The translations under genes and the position numbers were made by a program. 64,000 nucleotides of DNA from Gordionus sp. m RMFG-2023 (taxonomy: Eukaryota > Nematomorpha > Gordioida > Chordodea > Parachordodidae), in the NCBI RefSeq assembly GCF_954871325.1, contig NC_088779.1, forward strand, positions 16,494,846 to 16,558,845, given 5' to 3'. This document shows positions 25,103-37,397 of the stretch, in pieces (position 1 is the first letter of the stretch; each line of letters begins with the position of its first letter). Below the pieces are notes generated by a model that made no database searches, was not told the DNA's origin, and saw nothing but the letters and a program-made list of their open reading frames with translations.

Positions 25103-26642
25103 CAGAGTTGTTAAAGTATCTAGATACAAGTATCTAGATACAAGTATCTAGATACTGTATCTAGATATAAAAATGTAGTATCTGTATCTGTACCAAGATA
25201 GATTTTTTAGAAATGTATCTGTATCTGTATCTAGATATTTTTTTAGAGGTATCTGTATCTGTTTTTAGATACTTTTTAAGATACATTTTATATACCCCTT
25301 TTTTTATTATAAATAAAAATATTTGACTGTAAAATTTATTTTATTTCATATGAGCTTATGAAATAAATAAATAATATATATATATTATATATTAATATTT
25401 ATTAATACTATAATAAAGAATTATATATACATAAAATATTAAAACTTATATATAAAAAATATATATAAATATTCATTAATTTAAATATTATGTCCGAGTT
25501 TATCAATAAACCATACAAATTTTAATATTACAATATGGAAATGGTAAATTTTATTTTATAACTAAATTTTTAAGTTTATATATTTGTTTAGATCTATTTC
25601 GATGAAGAAGAGGAAGCAACAAGTTCTATTGCTTTACCATGGCCAAATTGAGCATATTTTAAAATAATATCTCAAAACAAAGAAAACAATTAATTCTCTG
25701 ATGGTAAAAGGTTTGCCGTGTCTACCTAAAAATACAAAAATATCCGTCAGTATGACTTCAACGTGCAATATCGTGAAGCACATAAGGGTATAGATATTAT
25801 ATATTTAAAATTCTAATTAAAATTTTAAGAGAAAATATCCAACCTTGTTAACAAAAATAAAATACTAAAGAAAATATTGGCAAGGCTCATCCTCCAATAA
25901 TATTTTTGCTAAAAGACCTTTGACTTTAACTCAAGGCACTTTAGATGATTTAATTATTGCTTTTATTATAGATGGCATGCAGCCATTATAAAAGAAAACA
26001 ATTGATACAAAGATTAGCTGGTGAATTATCAAAGTCATCAACTGACTGCAAGCAAATAACCTGCCAAAAAAAACAAATAATTTAATTTCAGATTTTTTTC
26101 AGTACCCTACAGCAGATATAATTTCTAATAATGATTTAAATTTTGATAATCAACAAATTTTAAATAACTTTTTCAAAAATAAATGTAGAGATTTTAGCAT
26201 TTTTAAAGAACTGATATAAAATTGTTATTTATTAAATATAACACTACAATTCCTTCAAGCGCCCCTGTGGAAAGACTATTTAGTGTTGCTAAAAATGTCT
26301 TCACAGATAAACGAGGATGCCTAAATGATCAAAATTTTGAAAATATTTTATTACTGAAATCTAATAATTATTTAATCATATATTTTCATATATTATATTA
26401 AAATTATAATTTTAGTTATATTCTGATAAATGTTATATCGCGTCAATAAATTTTTAGTTCATTTCATGAATTTTCACAATATAATATTAATTTAGGTTTA
26501 TGCAAACCTATAAGAGCATAAAAAATGTATCTGTTGATAACTTTTTAGACGCTGTATCTGTATCTGTATCTAGATAACTTTTGAGACTATGTATCTGTAT
26601 CTGTATCTAGATCCATTTAAAAAGTATCTTTTAACAACTCTG
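25103..26642 (+). mobile_element. hAT element (1,540 bp) with 8-bp target duplication ATAAATAC
   Basis: The ends are CAGAGTTGTTAAA and TTTAACAACTCTG; ATAAATAC lies at 25,095-25,102 and 26,643-26,650. Both sub-terminal regions consist of repeated GTATCTAGATAC / tgtatctg units. Transposase relics include a possible BED-finger stretch near 25,600-25,790 and a dimerisation domain at about 26,230-26,370 (APVERLFSVAKNVFTDKRG). The interior has stops and frame changes. Confidence 0.9.
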
Positions 26643-26759
26643 ATAAATACAATTAATATAGTATATCTCAAAATATTATTTAAACAAATTTTTTATAGTA
26701 TCAATTTGTAATATACTAAATATCTATTTAGAATAAAAAAAATAAAATATGTTATATAT

Positions 26760-26979
26760 AATGTTAATAAACGGCTCGTTTTGAGCCGATTTTTAAAAAC
26801 GGTTAACTCAGTTTTTTATCCAGAAAAATATTATGCAAGCCTGAAAATTTTGCTCATAGAAGAAGCAAAGTACTAAACATATAGTATCGAAATTTCGAGG
26901 CTTAGTCAATATTTTTCCGGCGAAAATATTAACTTAGCTATTTTTAAAAATTGGCTCAAAAGAAGCCGTTTAACAACAT
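26760..26979. mobile_element. 220-bp hAT-like MITE (TIR AATGTTnnTAAACGGCTC)
   Basis: The inverted ends (aaacggctcgttttgagcc / ggctcaaaagaagccgttt) enclose a core with tattatgcaagcctgaaaat. Related copies lie at about 53,428-53,650 and, more diverged, at 32,225-32,425. There is no coding. Confidence 0.75.
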
Positions 26980-27054
26980 TCTAATATGCTTGCTTATTAA
27001 ACGATAATACTCGCCGAAAAATATGATAAAATACCAAATAGGTAAATTTTTTGC

Positions 27055-27281
27055 ATATACCAGGTCGAATATAATTGTAAAAAATTCCGAGCTGGCTAAA
27101 AAAATTTTTAAAAAATCCAGGCCGGGCCTAAAAAAAATTTTTTTTTTAAATATCTAGGCCAAGGCGGGCCTAAAAGGACCGGGCCGGGCCGTAAAAAATT
27201 TTTGAAAAAAAAATTCGCGCCGGGCCAAAATTTTTTTAATCCGAGCCGGGACGTGTAAATGGTACCTCTGCAGGTCTCTGG
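27055..27281. mobile_element. GGCC-rich hAT MITE family copy
   Basis: Repeated ggccgggcc blocks separated by poly-T/A, ending tctgcaggtctctgg, which resembles the terminal motif of the bounded copy at 61,299-61,628. Confidence 0.5.
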
Positions 27282-27579
27282 AAAATATAAAACGATTATA
27301 TAAATTCATTTAAGTTAAGAAACAACAAAAAATATAAATTGCAACGATAAAATAAAACGTTTATACAAACTAAAAATAAAATCTCGCCGAAAGATATTAA
27401 ATAAAAATAAAATTTAAAATTTTTTTTTTTATTAATCTATTCACTTTATTAGTATCAATATATTGTTAAATTACATACAATAAAACCTAATTAAAAATAT
27501 TATAATTTATAAATTTATAATTATATAATTAAAAATAAAATTCTATAATTGAGTCCCCAAAAAGGAACCATAATTGTGT

Positions 27580-29095
27580 CTAAAAATTTCTTTGAATTTT
27601 TTGTCGAATAAAAAGGAATTCTCTTGGTACATTTGTGAAAAGTCGTATTTTATTAGCAAGATTTTTTAAAAACAAAAATGTTGAAGGCGAAAAATGCCCG
27701 TTAGTAGAAGTCACTACTGGAGTGAATAAAAAGTTTTTAAAATTTTTGCATTTGTTTATCTTTTTAATTTCAGCCTGTGTTATTAAATTGAAATTTATGT
27801 TTGAAGGGAATGATGAAACACACGTGTAGTCCCATATGAGTGATTTGCCGAGGGCCTAAGGTATGGTTGTCATACCATCAGGTCTTAAACCATCTTCTTG
27901 AGATAAATTTGATGGTTCGAGATTGTTAGGAATGTGTGCAGCTGTTAAGCTTCTATTTATTATATGGTTTACAGCTGAGTGGCGTTGATGTCGCCCTTGA
28001 CTAAAAATGCAATTTAAGCCATGTCTACCCTTTGAATCAACGGGTGATTTGCATTTGGGCATGAGGCTGTACTATATCGCAACCTAGACGTAGACCAATG
28101 GTTACTCTCAGTTGTTCATCTGATAAGAGATTACCAAGGTTGCGACTAGGGAGTGATTCTAACCATTCATGACCACCAAGTCTGTCAGATAATTGGAGGA
28201 GTTGAATGCAATCTAAAGGTGGATTGACTGATATATCTGTCTGGTATTTAGAGATTAAAGGTGTGAAAAAATTTTTGTGTGTGATGATTGATGGTAATAC
28301 GGTGTTAATGGGTGTGTTTGCCTTCCATTTGTCAATAGCGTCGTCTAATAAACGATCGGTAGGGCATATGAAGCCAGAAATCATAGAATTGTTAGATAAT
28401 CTAGATAATACGAATGATAATAAGGATAAAAGATTGAGCGGAAAAAAATCTAAACCGCCTAGTTTAGAAGGTAGCTTAGCAAGTGACCAATTGAATGAGT
28501 TTAAATTTATGTTTAAAATTTTTTCCAGAAATATTTTAAATTTATCCTGAATTTTAGATATGAATTCATTGTTTTTGAAAAAAGATGATGATCGGAAAAT
28601 ATGCATAAATTTAGGTATGTACAGGCATTTGCGAATTATAAATAAAGATTGATGAGCTGGTAGGAGACTAAAATATGCTCCATACTGTAAAAGCTTTTAA
28701 AAATCTTGTTGAGAAAATCTTTCGACTTGGTCGCATTAGCTAATGGGGACCCAAATAAGGTTAAGCTGTCAGGAGCAATGATTTTGTAGCCTTCCAACTT
28801 TTGTGGCTTATTGTTTAAGAAACATAATTCTGTTTTATTTATGTTGAGTACCAGGCCGATAGCTTGGGAATTGATTTCCAGGTGTTTTAAGGCGCTTAGT
28901 ACAGCTGAAGGGCCACATATGGTCCCATCGTCTAAATACCATAGATTAAGATCTAGGTTAAAATTTTGTTTAATTTGGTAGATGAGATGATGGATTCCAA
29001 AACAAAAAAGAAGAGGTCCTTGGATGCCCTCTTGGGATAAAATCTGATAAGATCCATATGTCAAAGGCGTCTGAAAACCATATGAGGATATAAGA
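27580..29095 (-). mobile_element. Non-LTR retrotransposon relic: partial RT, zinc-knuckle-like and RLE-like C-terminus
   Basis: Read right to left: RT motifs ILSQEGIQGPLLFCFGIHHL and LNLWYLDDGTICG (YLDD active site at about 28,945), then LNINKTELCFLN. A spacer region holds LAKLPSKLGGLDFFPLN. The tail has GLRLGCDIVQPHAQ, then KGRHGLNCIFSQGRHQRHS (CCHC-like), GLRPDGMTTIP and GKSLIWDYTCV. That tail carries the PD..D pattern of restriction-like endonucleases. There is a frame change near 28,610-28,640 and another in the C-terminal part near 28,050, and a stop near 27,857. The 5' part is missing. This is the longest copy of its family in the window. Confidence 0.75.
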
Positions 29096-29407
29096 ATTAT
29101 TATTATTATTCAAATAATTAGAATTTGATTGTTCAAATTTTTAGATAATAATATCCTGCATATTTTTAATATAGAACCTTTTATATTTTTACATAAAGTC
29201 TCGTTTATAATAACTGCAAAATATCGTGATATTGTTCAAGCGATGCATAATTTACAAAATACAATGTTAAATCATATAATTTTGATATAGTTTAGCGATG
29301 AATTACACATCGCATAAGAGATATACCAGTATTTCGCACTTGTTGCAAAGAGGCCTAACTTTTTAGATTAGGCATCGTTATTGTATAAGTGCTTTCCACC
29401 AGGGACC
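29096..29407. other. No gene recognised
   Basis: AT-rich spacer between the LINE relic and the ACCGGTTC-type element. Confidence 0.4.
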
Positions 29408-30733
29408 TGGAGTGAACCGGAATAAACTGTGAAACCTTTATAATTATTTGAACCATAAACTAACAACTGATATAATTTTTTGAAGGTAAATAGAACCTTG
29501 ACAAATGAGGTTAAACCGGTTTCAACCAAAATAAAATAATTAATTTTACGTTTTTTTCGTTTAATTTCTTTCCTAGTTGTGTATTACATATATTTTATTA
29601 TATCCTGTCGTTTTTAGGTATCTAATCAAAATATTTTTTTAATATCTTATTAATTTTTTAACTATGATTTAAATTAATAACAATCTTATAACTCCTTTTT
29701 TAGTAATAGAGCCATATCCCTATTCTATTTTAGTATATAAAATAAAATAATCAATTTGTAGTTTTTTGATTTAGTGCATTTATTTAATTAATTTAATTAT
29801 AATAACACCACCTACCCATGTGAATAGTTTAATAGAAGGTTTATATTCCCATACAGATTTCAAAATAACCAAATTTATAAGGTCTTCATTTTATATATTA
29901 TTTATAAAATTATGGCATTTGAGTATATTTTAAAGCATTAATAATGTATTATCATTTATGAAAAAAATATTTTGTGTTGCCATGAAATGCAAGTATTTGC
30001 AAAGTTGTTTAAATCCGTTTTTTATATTATTTCTAGATGTGAGGGATTGTAAATCTTTAAACTAACAATATTCAGTCGAATTGATGGTTAATTTAGTTTA
30101 CAATTTCATAATTTTACAATATTGGTTGCTCTGAACTCATATTTTTTATTGACCTCTTATTGATAATATATAAAAAATTTATCTTACTATTTAGAATAAA
30201 TCTAAATGGTTCTTCCCAGAGTTAACTCAGTCCGTTCCTTTTTTTTACTTATAATATTCTGTATGAATCAGCCAGTAATATTGATAAGTGCCAAATCATA
30301 CTCAAAGGTGACCGTGAAGCTAAACATGAATCCCTAACTATAGAAAAATTAAATTTTTCCAAATCTATTTAAATTCTACGATCAGGGTTAAAATGGATAA
30401 AAATATATTAATAAATTCTTGCACAGAGTTATAATTCTCTTATTTTTTTGAAATATTATTCTTAGACACTTATAATAAAGATAAAATAATTTTATCTATT
30501 TTATAAATAAATAATAAAAACTTAATTGTTGGCAAAAATTTTAATAAATAATATTCATAATTTCAATAAAAATTATTTTTAAATTTTTTTATAACCGAAA
30601 TGAACCTTTATAACCTATATGCAATTAGTTGAACAGAACCTTTATAAAAAATTTTAAGAACCACCCAACCATAAAAATTATGAATTTTTATATATTGAAG
30701 TAACCCAACTGAAAAGTTATAAATTATTTTGGG
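29408..30733. mobile_element. Diverged ACCGGTTC-type hAT-like element
   Basis: It begins cagggacctggagtgaaccg and ends with repeated aacc-rich motifs and gggtaccagc, mirroring the start. The same gaacctttata motifs occur in the 9.46-10.04 kb element. The interior is AT-rich and non-coding. Confidence 0.5.
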
Positions 30734-32224
30734 TACCAGCTTATCACTAATTAAAGTGAATTTCACGAAATATTCTATAGCCCGAACATCGCCCTCATCA
30801 CTTTACCTTCCTCTTATTAAATTATCAAGTTTATTTTTGTTTTTAAGGTATCCTTAGAAGCAGCCCACTCCTTGTGTCTAAAACCGGCACTGGTTTACCT
30901 ATTTTAGGCTGATAATTAGCCGAGCAAATTTGGTTTATTAAGTTTAGTAAGTTTTTAGATTAGGCATGGTACATAATTTTGCCAAAGCCGATTTAATTTA
31001 TTATAAACTTCTAATCCATATCGAAGTCGGATTAGCAAATTAAGCAAAATTAAAAAATTTATCAATGGCACCGAAGGCTTAGGAGAGAACAAAAAATAAA
31101 ATTTTAAAATTCGGTAAAATGCAAGTGCATTTTTTGTCTAAAAGAATTCATAAAATTAATTAGGTTTTTAATACGCTCGTCAAAAAATAATATTTAATTA
31201 TATAAAGTGATATTTAGTAAAACAATAATAAACTTTCAAGTTATGAATAATTGATATCCTAAAAATAAAATATTGTTATAGACTAGATAAATGTAACGTT
31301 AAATGTCAATTCTTACCTCATTGAATTTTGTAAAAATATTGAAATAATTTCTGTACAACATTTATATTTGTCTATGATTCAATTGCGATGGATATTTAAC
31401 CTCATTAATCTAAACTATCATTATGTATTGCTGATCGAAGTTGGTTTTTGACTATTTTTAGTGCTTATTCTTCTAGTCTCATGTCATAAAAGACCTCGAT
31501 TTATTATATTACCACAGCATCGTAGTTCGAGTAATGCAAGTAAACTTTATTATTGAATCTAAAAATAATTTAGAAAAATCTATAAATGAATATATAAATA
31601 ATTTTTAAATTTAATTTTCAAGAAAATAGCAAAACTTTTAAATAACATAAAAATAATAAATATTATATTCTAAAGGATAAAATGCATTACTAGATCTATA
31701 TCAGATATCAGGCGAAAAAAACATAAAATACTTTTCTAAAAAACTTAATATATGAATGGAAACAAAATTTAAAAAATGTTTAAATTATATATTAAGATAT
31801 AGTGATAAATTTCAAAAAATGAAATTATATTGCTCAACTTTAAAGAAATTCACAAAACAAGGATTAGCTAGTTATTTTTTATATTAGCTATGTATATATA
31901 TTATATTGAATTTCATTAGAAATTGATAATTATAAAAATTCCGACTATTTGCATATATTTTTTTAGAATAAATTCTTCAAAATATAAAGATTTATTATTT
32001 ACAGGACTACCTTCTATATTGTAACATAATTTTAATATATTTATTATATATTTAGATGCATGGAATGTCTCTCTTTCAAAAAGTGAGGGAGGATAGATAT
32101 TTAAATGATCATCTGAAAAATCTAGGTTATAAATTATTTATAATTAAATAAAAATATAATGTTTATATAAAAATTGAAAAGATAGATTAGATTCATTTAA
32201 ATCCCACAATCAAGCAAAAATTAA
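30734..32224. other. No gene recognised
   Basis: AT-rich; no supportable coding or RNA feature. Confidence 0.4.
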
Positions 32225-32425
32225 CCTATTAACAATCAATTTTGCACATCTGCAACAATGCTTTGTTAAAGGCTCGATTTAGCCAATTATAAATTAAGAT
32301 TTTAAAGGTTATATCAAAGCCTCCAGATTTCGTCAATAGATGTCCAAACATTTCATCTATCAGCAAAATCTTCAGGCTTCATAATGTATTTTGGTTAAAA
32401 TAATTGGTTAGCCATTTTTAAAAGT
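32225..32425. mobile_element. Diverged copy of the 220-bp AAACGGCTC MITE
   Basis: Shares ttgttaaaggctcgatttag at one end, gcaaaatcttcaggctt in the core and ggttagccatttttaaaa near the other end with the copies at 26.8 and 53.5 kb. Confidence 0.55.
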
Positions 32426-32704
32426 ATTTTTCATATATTATTTTTTCTAGCTAAAATAATTTCAAATATAATTTTAGTAGCCCTACTCTAAATACCATTG
32501 AATTTCGCTAAATCTAGGCGTTTAAAAAACTACCTGTTTGTATATATCATTTACTATTATAAAGCATTTAATATTAAATTTATCTATACTATTAGAAAAA
32601 AAAAATTGATCATAATAACAAAAAGACAATATTGAGCATAAATATTATAACAATGTAAAATACAAAATAAATAAAAGCGAAACCAGCTCAAATTTTCAAA
32701 ATCC

Positions 32705-33385
32705 TCTTACTCTAATCATCGGGAGAGATCAAATTGATAAAACAAACATAATTAGTCTTAAGAATAGTTAATGCGATCCTCTGCCTTAAGTAAAAGCCTT
32801 TCCGAGGTTCTCCAGAATTTTTCCTGATTAAGCAGCCAACGTCTTTAAAAAACATTTTAGCCAAATCACCATATGTTGTTAAAGTGGAGCAGATGATTGG
32901 TACGAATATGTAATTAGAAGAATCAGCGCTGTATTTAGTGATCTTAAAATTTTGAGCTCTGTCACAAGATAAATCCCATATTAGAAACTTTCCTTGTGAA
33001 CATGGAATTCGTGTAACTCCATCAGGACGCCTACCATCGGAAAAGAGACCAGAAGGCTCCAATGAGGTAGGAAATATGCTTATAAATAAAAAAAATTTAA
33101 AAAAAAGTAAGAAAAAAAACCTTAAAAATAAATAAATATATAAAAATCATTGGAAAGAAGGATTCCAATGAAGCTGATCTGCTTCCACATGGCAATTAAG
33201 AGTTTTTGTCTGAGAGAATAATCTACATGAAGTTCATCTGTAAATTTAAGAATGTAAGAACCGATTTTTGAAGAAAGATAAAGTGTGGTTAAAATCGACC
33301 TTTTTTAGAGGGATTTAGATAATGCCATATGGACATTTTCCATCAGATCTGAAGAGACCGAAAGGTTCTAAGATCTATGTAATCT
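32705..33385 (-). mobile_element. Two adjacent non-LTR (RLE-type) C-terminal fragments
   Basis: The main fragment, read leftward from 33,062, gives MEPSGLFSDGRRPDGVTRIP followed by GKFLIWDLSCDRAQN and a trailing C-terminal region. It has the same domain order as at 27.6 and 6.2 kb. A second, shorter fragment at about 33,315-33,385 (LEPFGLFRSDGKCP) repeats the start of the same motif. The pair reflects tandem insertion or duplication. Neither has RT. Confidence 0.65.
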
Positions 33386-33389
33386 TCGC

Positions 33390-34115
33390 AGATTTAACAT
33401 ATAATAAAATATTAATATTTTATATATTTTTAATAATTTTAATATTGATAATTTTTTCTTTCTAAAAATTCAGTATCTCTTTCATTCCTTCTTATAAAGG
33501 TTTGAAGAATAAAAGAATAATTAGCAAAATATTAAGAATTTTTATCATATATTATAACAATTTTTAATAGTATAAGAATATTATTAAGGATAAACTATAC
33601 CAATACAATACTCAATGAAACCTTATTCATACTTTTGAAGGTGCTCTATTGATAATACAATGCAGAGCTCATACTCACACCTCCCAGTAGTTATAAGAGA
33701 ACTTTGATGAATATAATCCTACCGATTCACCTAATTTTTATTAGATGCTGCTAAAGAGATTGAGCTTGATATTATATTCATAGTGCTGTAAACGTTACTT
33801 CAAAAAAGAAACGCATTACCGTTATTAGTTATGTCTAAAAAAGGAGGGTGTTACCATTCTCGTTATCTTATGAAAAAAGGAACGCACGTTAGTGGCTATT
33901 TGGAAAAGTAAAGGATTACTCTAAGATATTTTTTTAATCATTTTTATTTATTTTTAACAACAATGATTTTTAAATTTTTGATCAGATAAACAAGAGCGCT
34001 TAGTGCTCAGCTACCGCTGCAAATAATAAAGAGGGTAGGTCGTATTATATTGGATAAATAAAATTTTTAATTGGAGAAATTTATTAAAAATTAAATAATA
34101 AGCATTATTTTAAAA
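33390..34115. other. No gene; possible MITE trace
   Basis: Around 33,780-33,900 the sequence agtgctgtaaacgttact recalls the ends of the 19.8-kb hAT family, but no second end is clear. The rest is AT-rich. Confidence 0.3.
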
Positions 34116-34119
34116 GTTT

Positions 34120-35540
34120 AGCTCATCAAAGAATCTTCATTAGATTCTCATCCAATTTTTTAAAATCTTTATTAACTAATATTCTGTACATGTCTTGTTT
34201 TTTAAAGGAATCAAGTCTGCCTTTTCTTTGTCAAAATCTTTTCTCAGACAGGAAATAAATTCAAGCTTCCTTCCTTCGCTGACATCTAGTTTTATGAGGG
34301 CCAATCTGATTTAAATAGGGGGTGTATGGGTGATAATATACATTCAATTGAAATAAAATATAAGATATGAATTGTGAAGTATAATTCAACTGTATACCTT
34401 TTATATTTGTCTTGCAGAATTGCATTAATAAGTGGCATACAAAATCAAATTATTTAGAGCCATTTTTTTAAATATTATAAAAGTTATCTTGGTAGTGAGA
34501 AATGCATTTTTTTCTCCTCTCTCTAAATCGAAAGAACCGTAGGAACAGGTTCCATAACCTATAAAATCATATAGGGCCATACAATTTTCATCAATGAACG
34601 CCTTATCAATATCTAATAATCTCTGTAATTTGGATCTATCACAAGATTCCTCAAATTTATGGCCATTCTCTTTGAAAAGACTATATTAATTTCACAGAGT
34701 TATAAAGAAGGTTCCTTCTTGTTATACCTAGTTTAGTCATATATATATATCATTTTTTCTTAAAAATGGCAGCAAGTTTAGAGGAGGCCAATATTTATTA
34801 CATAAATCAGGTTAAAATATTTGAGTTGTGACTACACTTAAAGAGTGTAAAATTTGTTCATTGGTGTAAATGTTTCATATTCTGGAATTTCCCAAGATTC
34901 TTGGGGTATTAATGGGTATTTTAAACATTAACTTTGTAGAAATATCTTAAATTGGCTAAAAGTTAAAAAACTTTAGCAATTTTAAGCCTAAAATGAGTCA
35001 TGCTTGACTACAATACTAAATAGAATAAAAAACAAATAGAAGTTTTAAATTGCAATATATTAATTTTTAATGGATTTGCTTTTATTTAATTCTTGTAATT
35101 ATAATGATCGAAATATATATGTATATATGAAATTAATTCATCGGAAAATGAGGAATTCAACGCATGCTCTTCTTTTATAATGATATCATTATCTGTTTAT
35201 GACATATTTTTATTTCTACATTTTCAATATTTGAAATTGGATCACTATATGTAGTATTAATAATTTTATGTTGTAAATATAAATTGAATTTTAGAAATCA
35301 ACTTTTTATAACGCGTTTGTTGTTGTCTATTATGACTTATGGAATAAGTTCTTTCAAAATGACCAAATTCTCTCTTAAGCAGCATTCATCTGAGGAATCA
35401 ATAAAAATCTTATAACCATCAAACCTAAAGTTGATGGAGGCTGAATATTTTTGCATTTCTCATTATTCCCAAAATATCCCCAAAACCACCTTTCAATTCT
35501 GGATTGGCGAAATCAACGCTTTAGCGAAATGAATATTCTA
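34120..35540 (-). pseudogene. Unassigned coding-like region
   Basis: The minus strand has several protein-like stretches without an intact frame: HKFEESCDRSKLQRLLDIDK with CMALYDFIGYGTCSYGSFDL (about 34,540-34,690), then IKLDVSEGRKLEFISCLRKD with FDKEKADLIPL (about 34,180-34,290). A third, RFDGYKIFIDSSDECC, lies at about 35,390-35,440. Composition and spacing suggest one decayed gene or transposon. I recognise no family and no catalytic motif. Confidence 0.3.
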
Positions 35541-35799
35541 CATATGTAAATTTGCGATCTTGTTCAATTTAAAATATTTAGTTAATCTTTATAAAGATAT
35601 CAAATAAAATCAGCAAATGGCCTTCGGCCGTTTCCTAGTTCTTCTTATTTTAAAACATTAGACTGTTTTAGCGGTCTTCATATCTTCCTTTAGACAGTCA
35701 AAAAGGAGAGGCTATTAATAATTATGTATGATCACGTAACTTTGTTTTATTTATACCTAAAAAATATATAAATAATATTTAATCAATATTCATACCCAC

Positions 35800-36455
35800 T
35801 GTCTGTGGAAATGGAGATGAGTATAGAATAGTCTTCGAGTTGGCTCATCAATTTAAGGTATGCAACGGAGTTGCCAACTAGAAGCTTAGTCCATCTGTAG
35901 TGCCGATGAGGAAGGATCGACTAGGAGAGAGATTTTTAAAGATCAATTGAAGGGGTCAGGATGTTTTATGAGTGTGTGTATAATGGGCTCGCAAGATAGG
36001 CGAGAGTATATGCACGCATTAACGGAAAGTAGGGAGGGCGACCTTATGCCAATGCCACTGGATTTGGTTGCTAAGGTAGCCTGTAACCAAGATAGGTCTC
36101 CAAATTAAGATTAAGTACATCTTCTCTGAGGCGTTTAATCTAGACCTCATGAGAAGCAAATTAAAAGATTTGCGACGATCTAAGTGTATATAAAATTCTC
36201 GGAATTAGAAGGTAATTCTTTAATAGGAAGAAAGCTTGGTGGGCTGGGAGGCGGGATAGTGTATCGCGCATGAGGGATATCTCTCGTGAAACATCGGTAA
36301 GGAACTTGATAAAGGACCGACTTTACCTACTGGAGATCAAAGTCAAGATCATAAGGGGACAATATTCGCTCTTGTCTGGATATCATTGCCAAAATATAAA
36401 GTATTTAATATATTTGGAAAATTTAAAATATATTTTAAAGTATGCAATGCTTCTA
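35800..36455 (+). pseudogene. GC-richer coding-like relic, unassigned family
   Basis: This block is visibly richer in GC than its surroundings. It reads in shifting frames: DEYRIVFELAHQFKV (about 35,815), GDLMPMPLDLVAKVAC (about 36,030) and GRRDSVSRMRDISRETSVRN (about 36,250). The middle motif is shared with the minus-strand peptide at 5,753-5,935. It looks like a degenerated copy of a mobile-element protein, but I cannot name it. Confidence 0.35.
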
Positions 36456-36459
36456 TAAA

Positions 36460-37263
36460 TCTTTAAATTCTGAAATTAATATACCTTCTACATATATCCT
36501 TCGAATTTAGTGTTAAATGTTTAATTTTTCAATATCAAAATTTTTTATATCCTCAGATCAGAGGGAGTTATAAGATAAAGTATTTGTGAATTAAATTGAG
36601 CCATTTGATAAATCACAAACATTCATTGATTTAAGTCATAACTAAATCCAAAATAGGAATAAAAACGGTTATTTTAAAGTATTAAGTAGAGTCTACGTTA
36701 ATATTGGAACTATTTGTTTGTCGGTGAAAGTGGAGGTTTGTGAATTTGAAAATCATAATATTAACTTTTACCTCAACAATCACATAAATCTCGGAAAATT
36801 CCTGGTCAATATTATCTCTTGGTTTTCTAAGTTAATAAAATAATATTCGTGATTCTCATAACTTAAGCCAAATCCTATTTTTTGAAAAATATTGCAAAAA
36901 TTGTTATGAAATAAATAATTTAATACATTCCAAATAAATATTTATAAACTTAACTTTTTGCTACTATTTAGAATAGAATATAATCTATTTGAAATACTTT
37001 GCAATTTTCATAATTCATGAAACCCTTTTATAGTTTTTTAAAAATTCTTTTAGGCAAGTGTTCTTAAAGAGCGCCATGTTTAATTTAAAATAATTTTGTT
37101 TCAAATCTAGATCAAAGACATACCGTTTCGGTCTCCTATCGCTCTTAATTAATTCGTTCTCTAAATGCGTTTATTTATTTATTATTTTATATAATGTTAA
37201 TTTTAATTATAATTTTCCCAAAAAGATATTTTTTGTAAAACTCTTATATTTTATATTTTTTAG
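36460..37263. other. No gene recognised
   Basis: AT-rich; may be part of a long annexin intron. Confidence 0.35.
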
Positions 37264-37397
37264 TGGAACTCATATTAAATGAACACGCCTACTATGTTCG
37301 CCATTTGCAAAAAGGTATCATAAGCAGTGATAAAAATTTTCGATATTTTATGCACGAAAGAGTTGAAGTAAAATTATTATATCTTTTTCATACATTT
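37264..37397 (+). CDS. Annexin repeat-3 exon (first half), upstream core
   Basis: The exon sits between acceptor tattttttag and donor gtatat. Its translation has HAYYVRHLQKGIISSDKNF then RYFMHERVEVKLLYLFHTF, which lines up with the first half of annexin repeat 3 (family pattern DAxxLxxA....GTDExxFxxIxxxRSxxQL). It ends in phase 0 at the same place as the complete-core exon ending IEEFKK (54,694). It starts with a split codon (two bases), whereas the 8,882 donor is phase 0, so at least one linker exon is missing between them or the two do not join directly. The calcium loop is replaced by ISSDK. Confidence 0.6.

Noticed and set aside
35800-36455. Ribosomal RNA or other structured RNA, because of the GC-rich contrast
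   Set aside because: No recognisable rRNA core sequence, and part of it translates to a motif shared with another locus.
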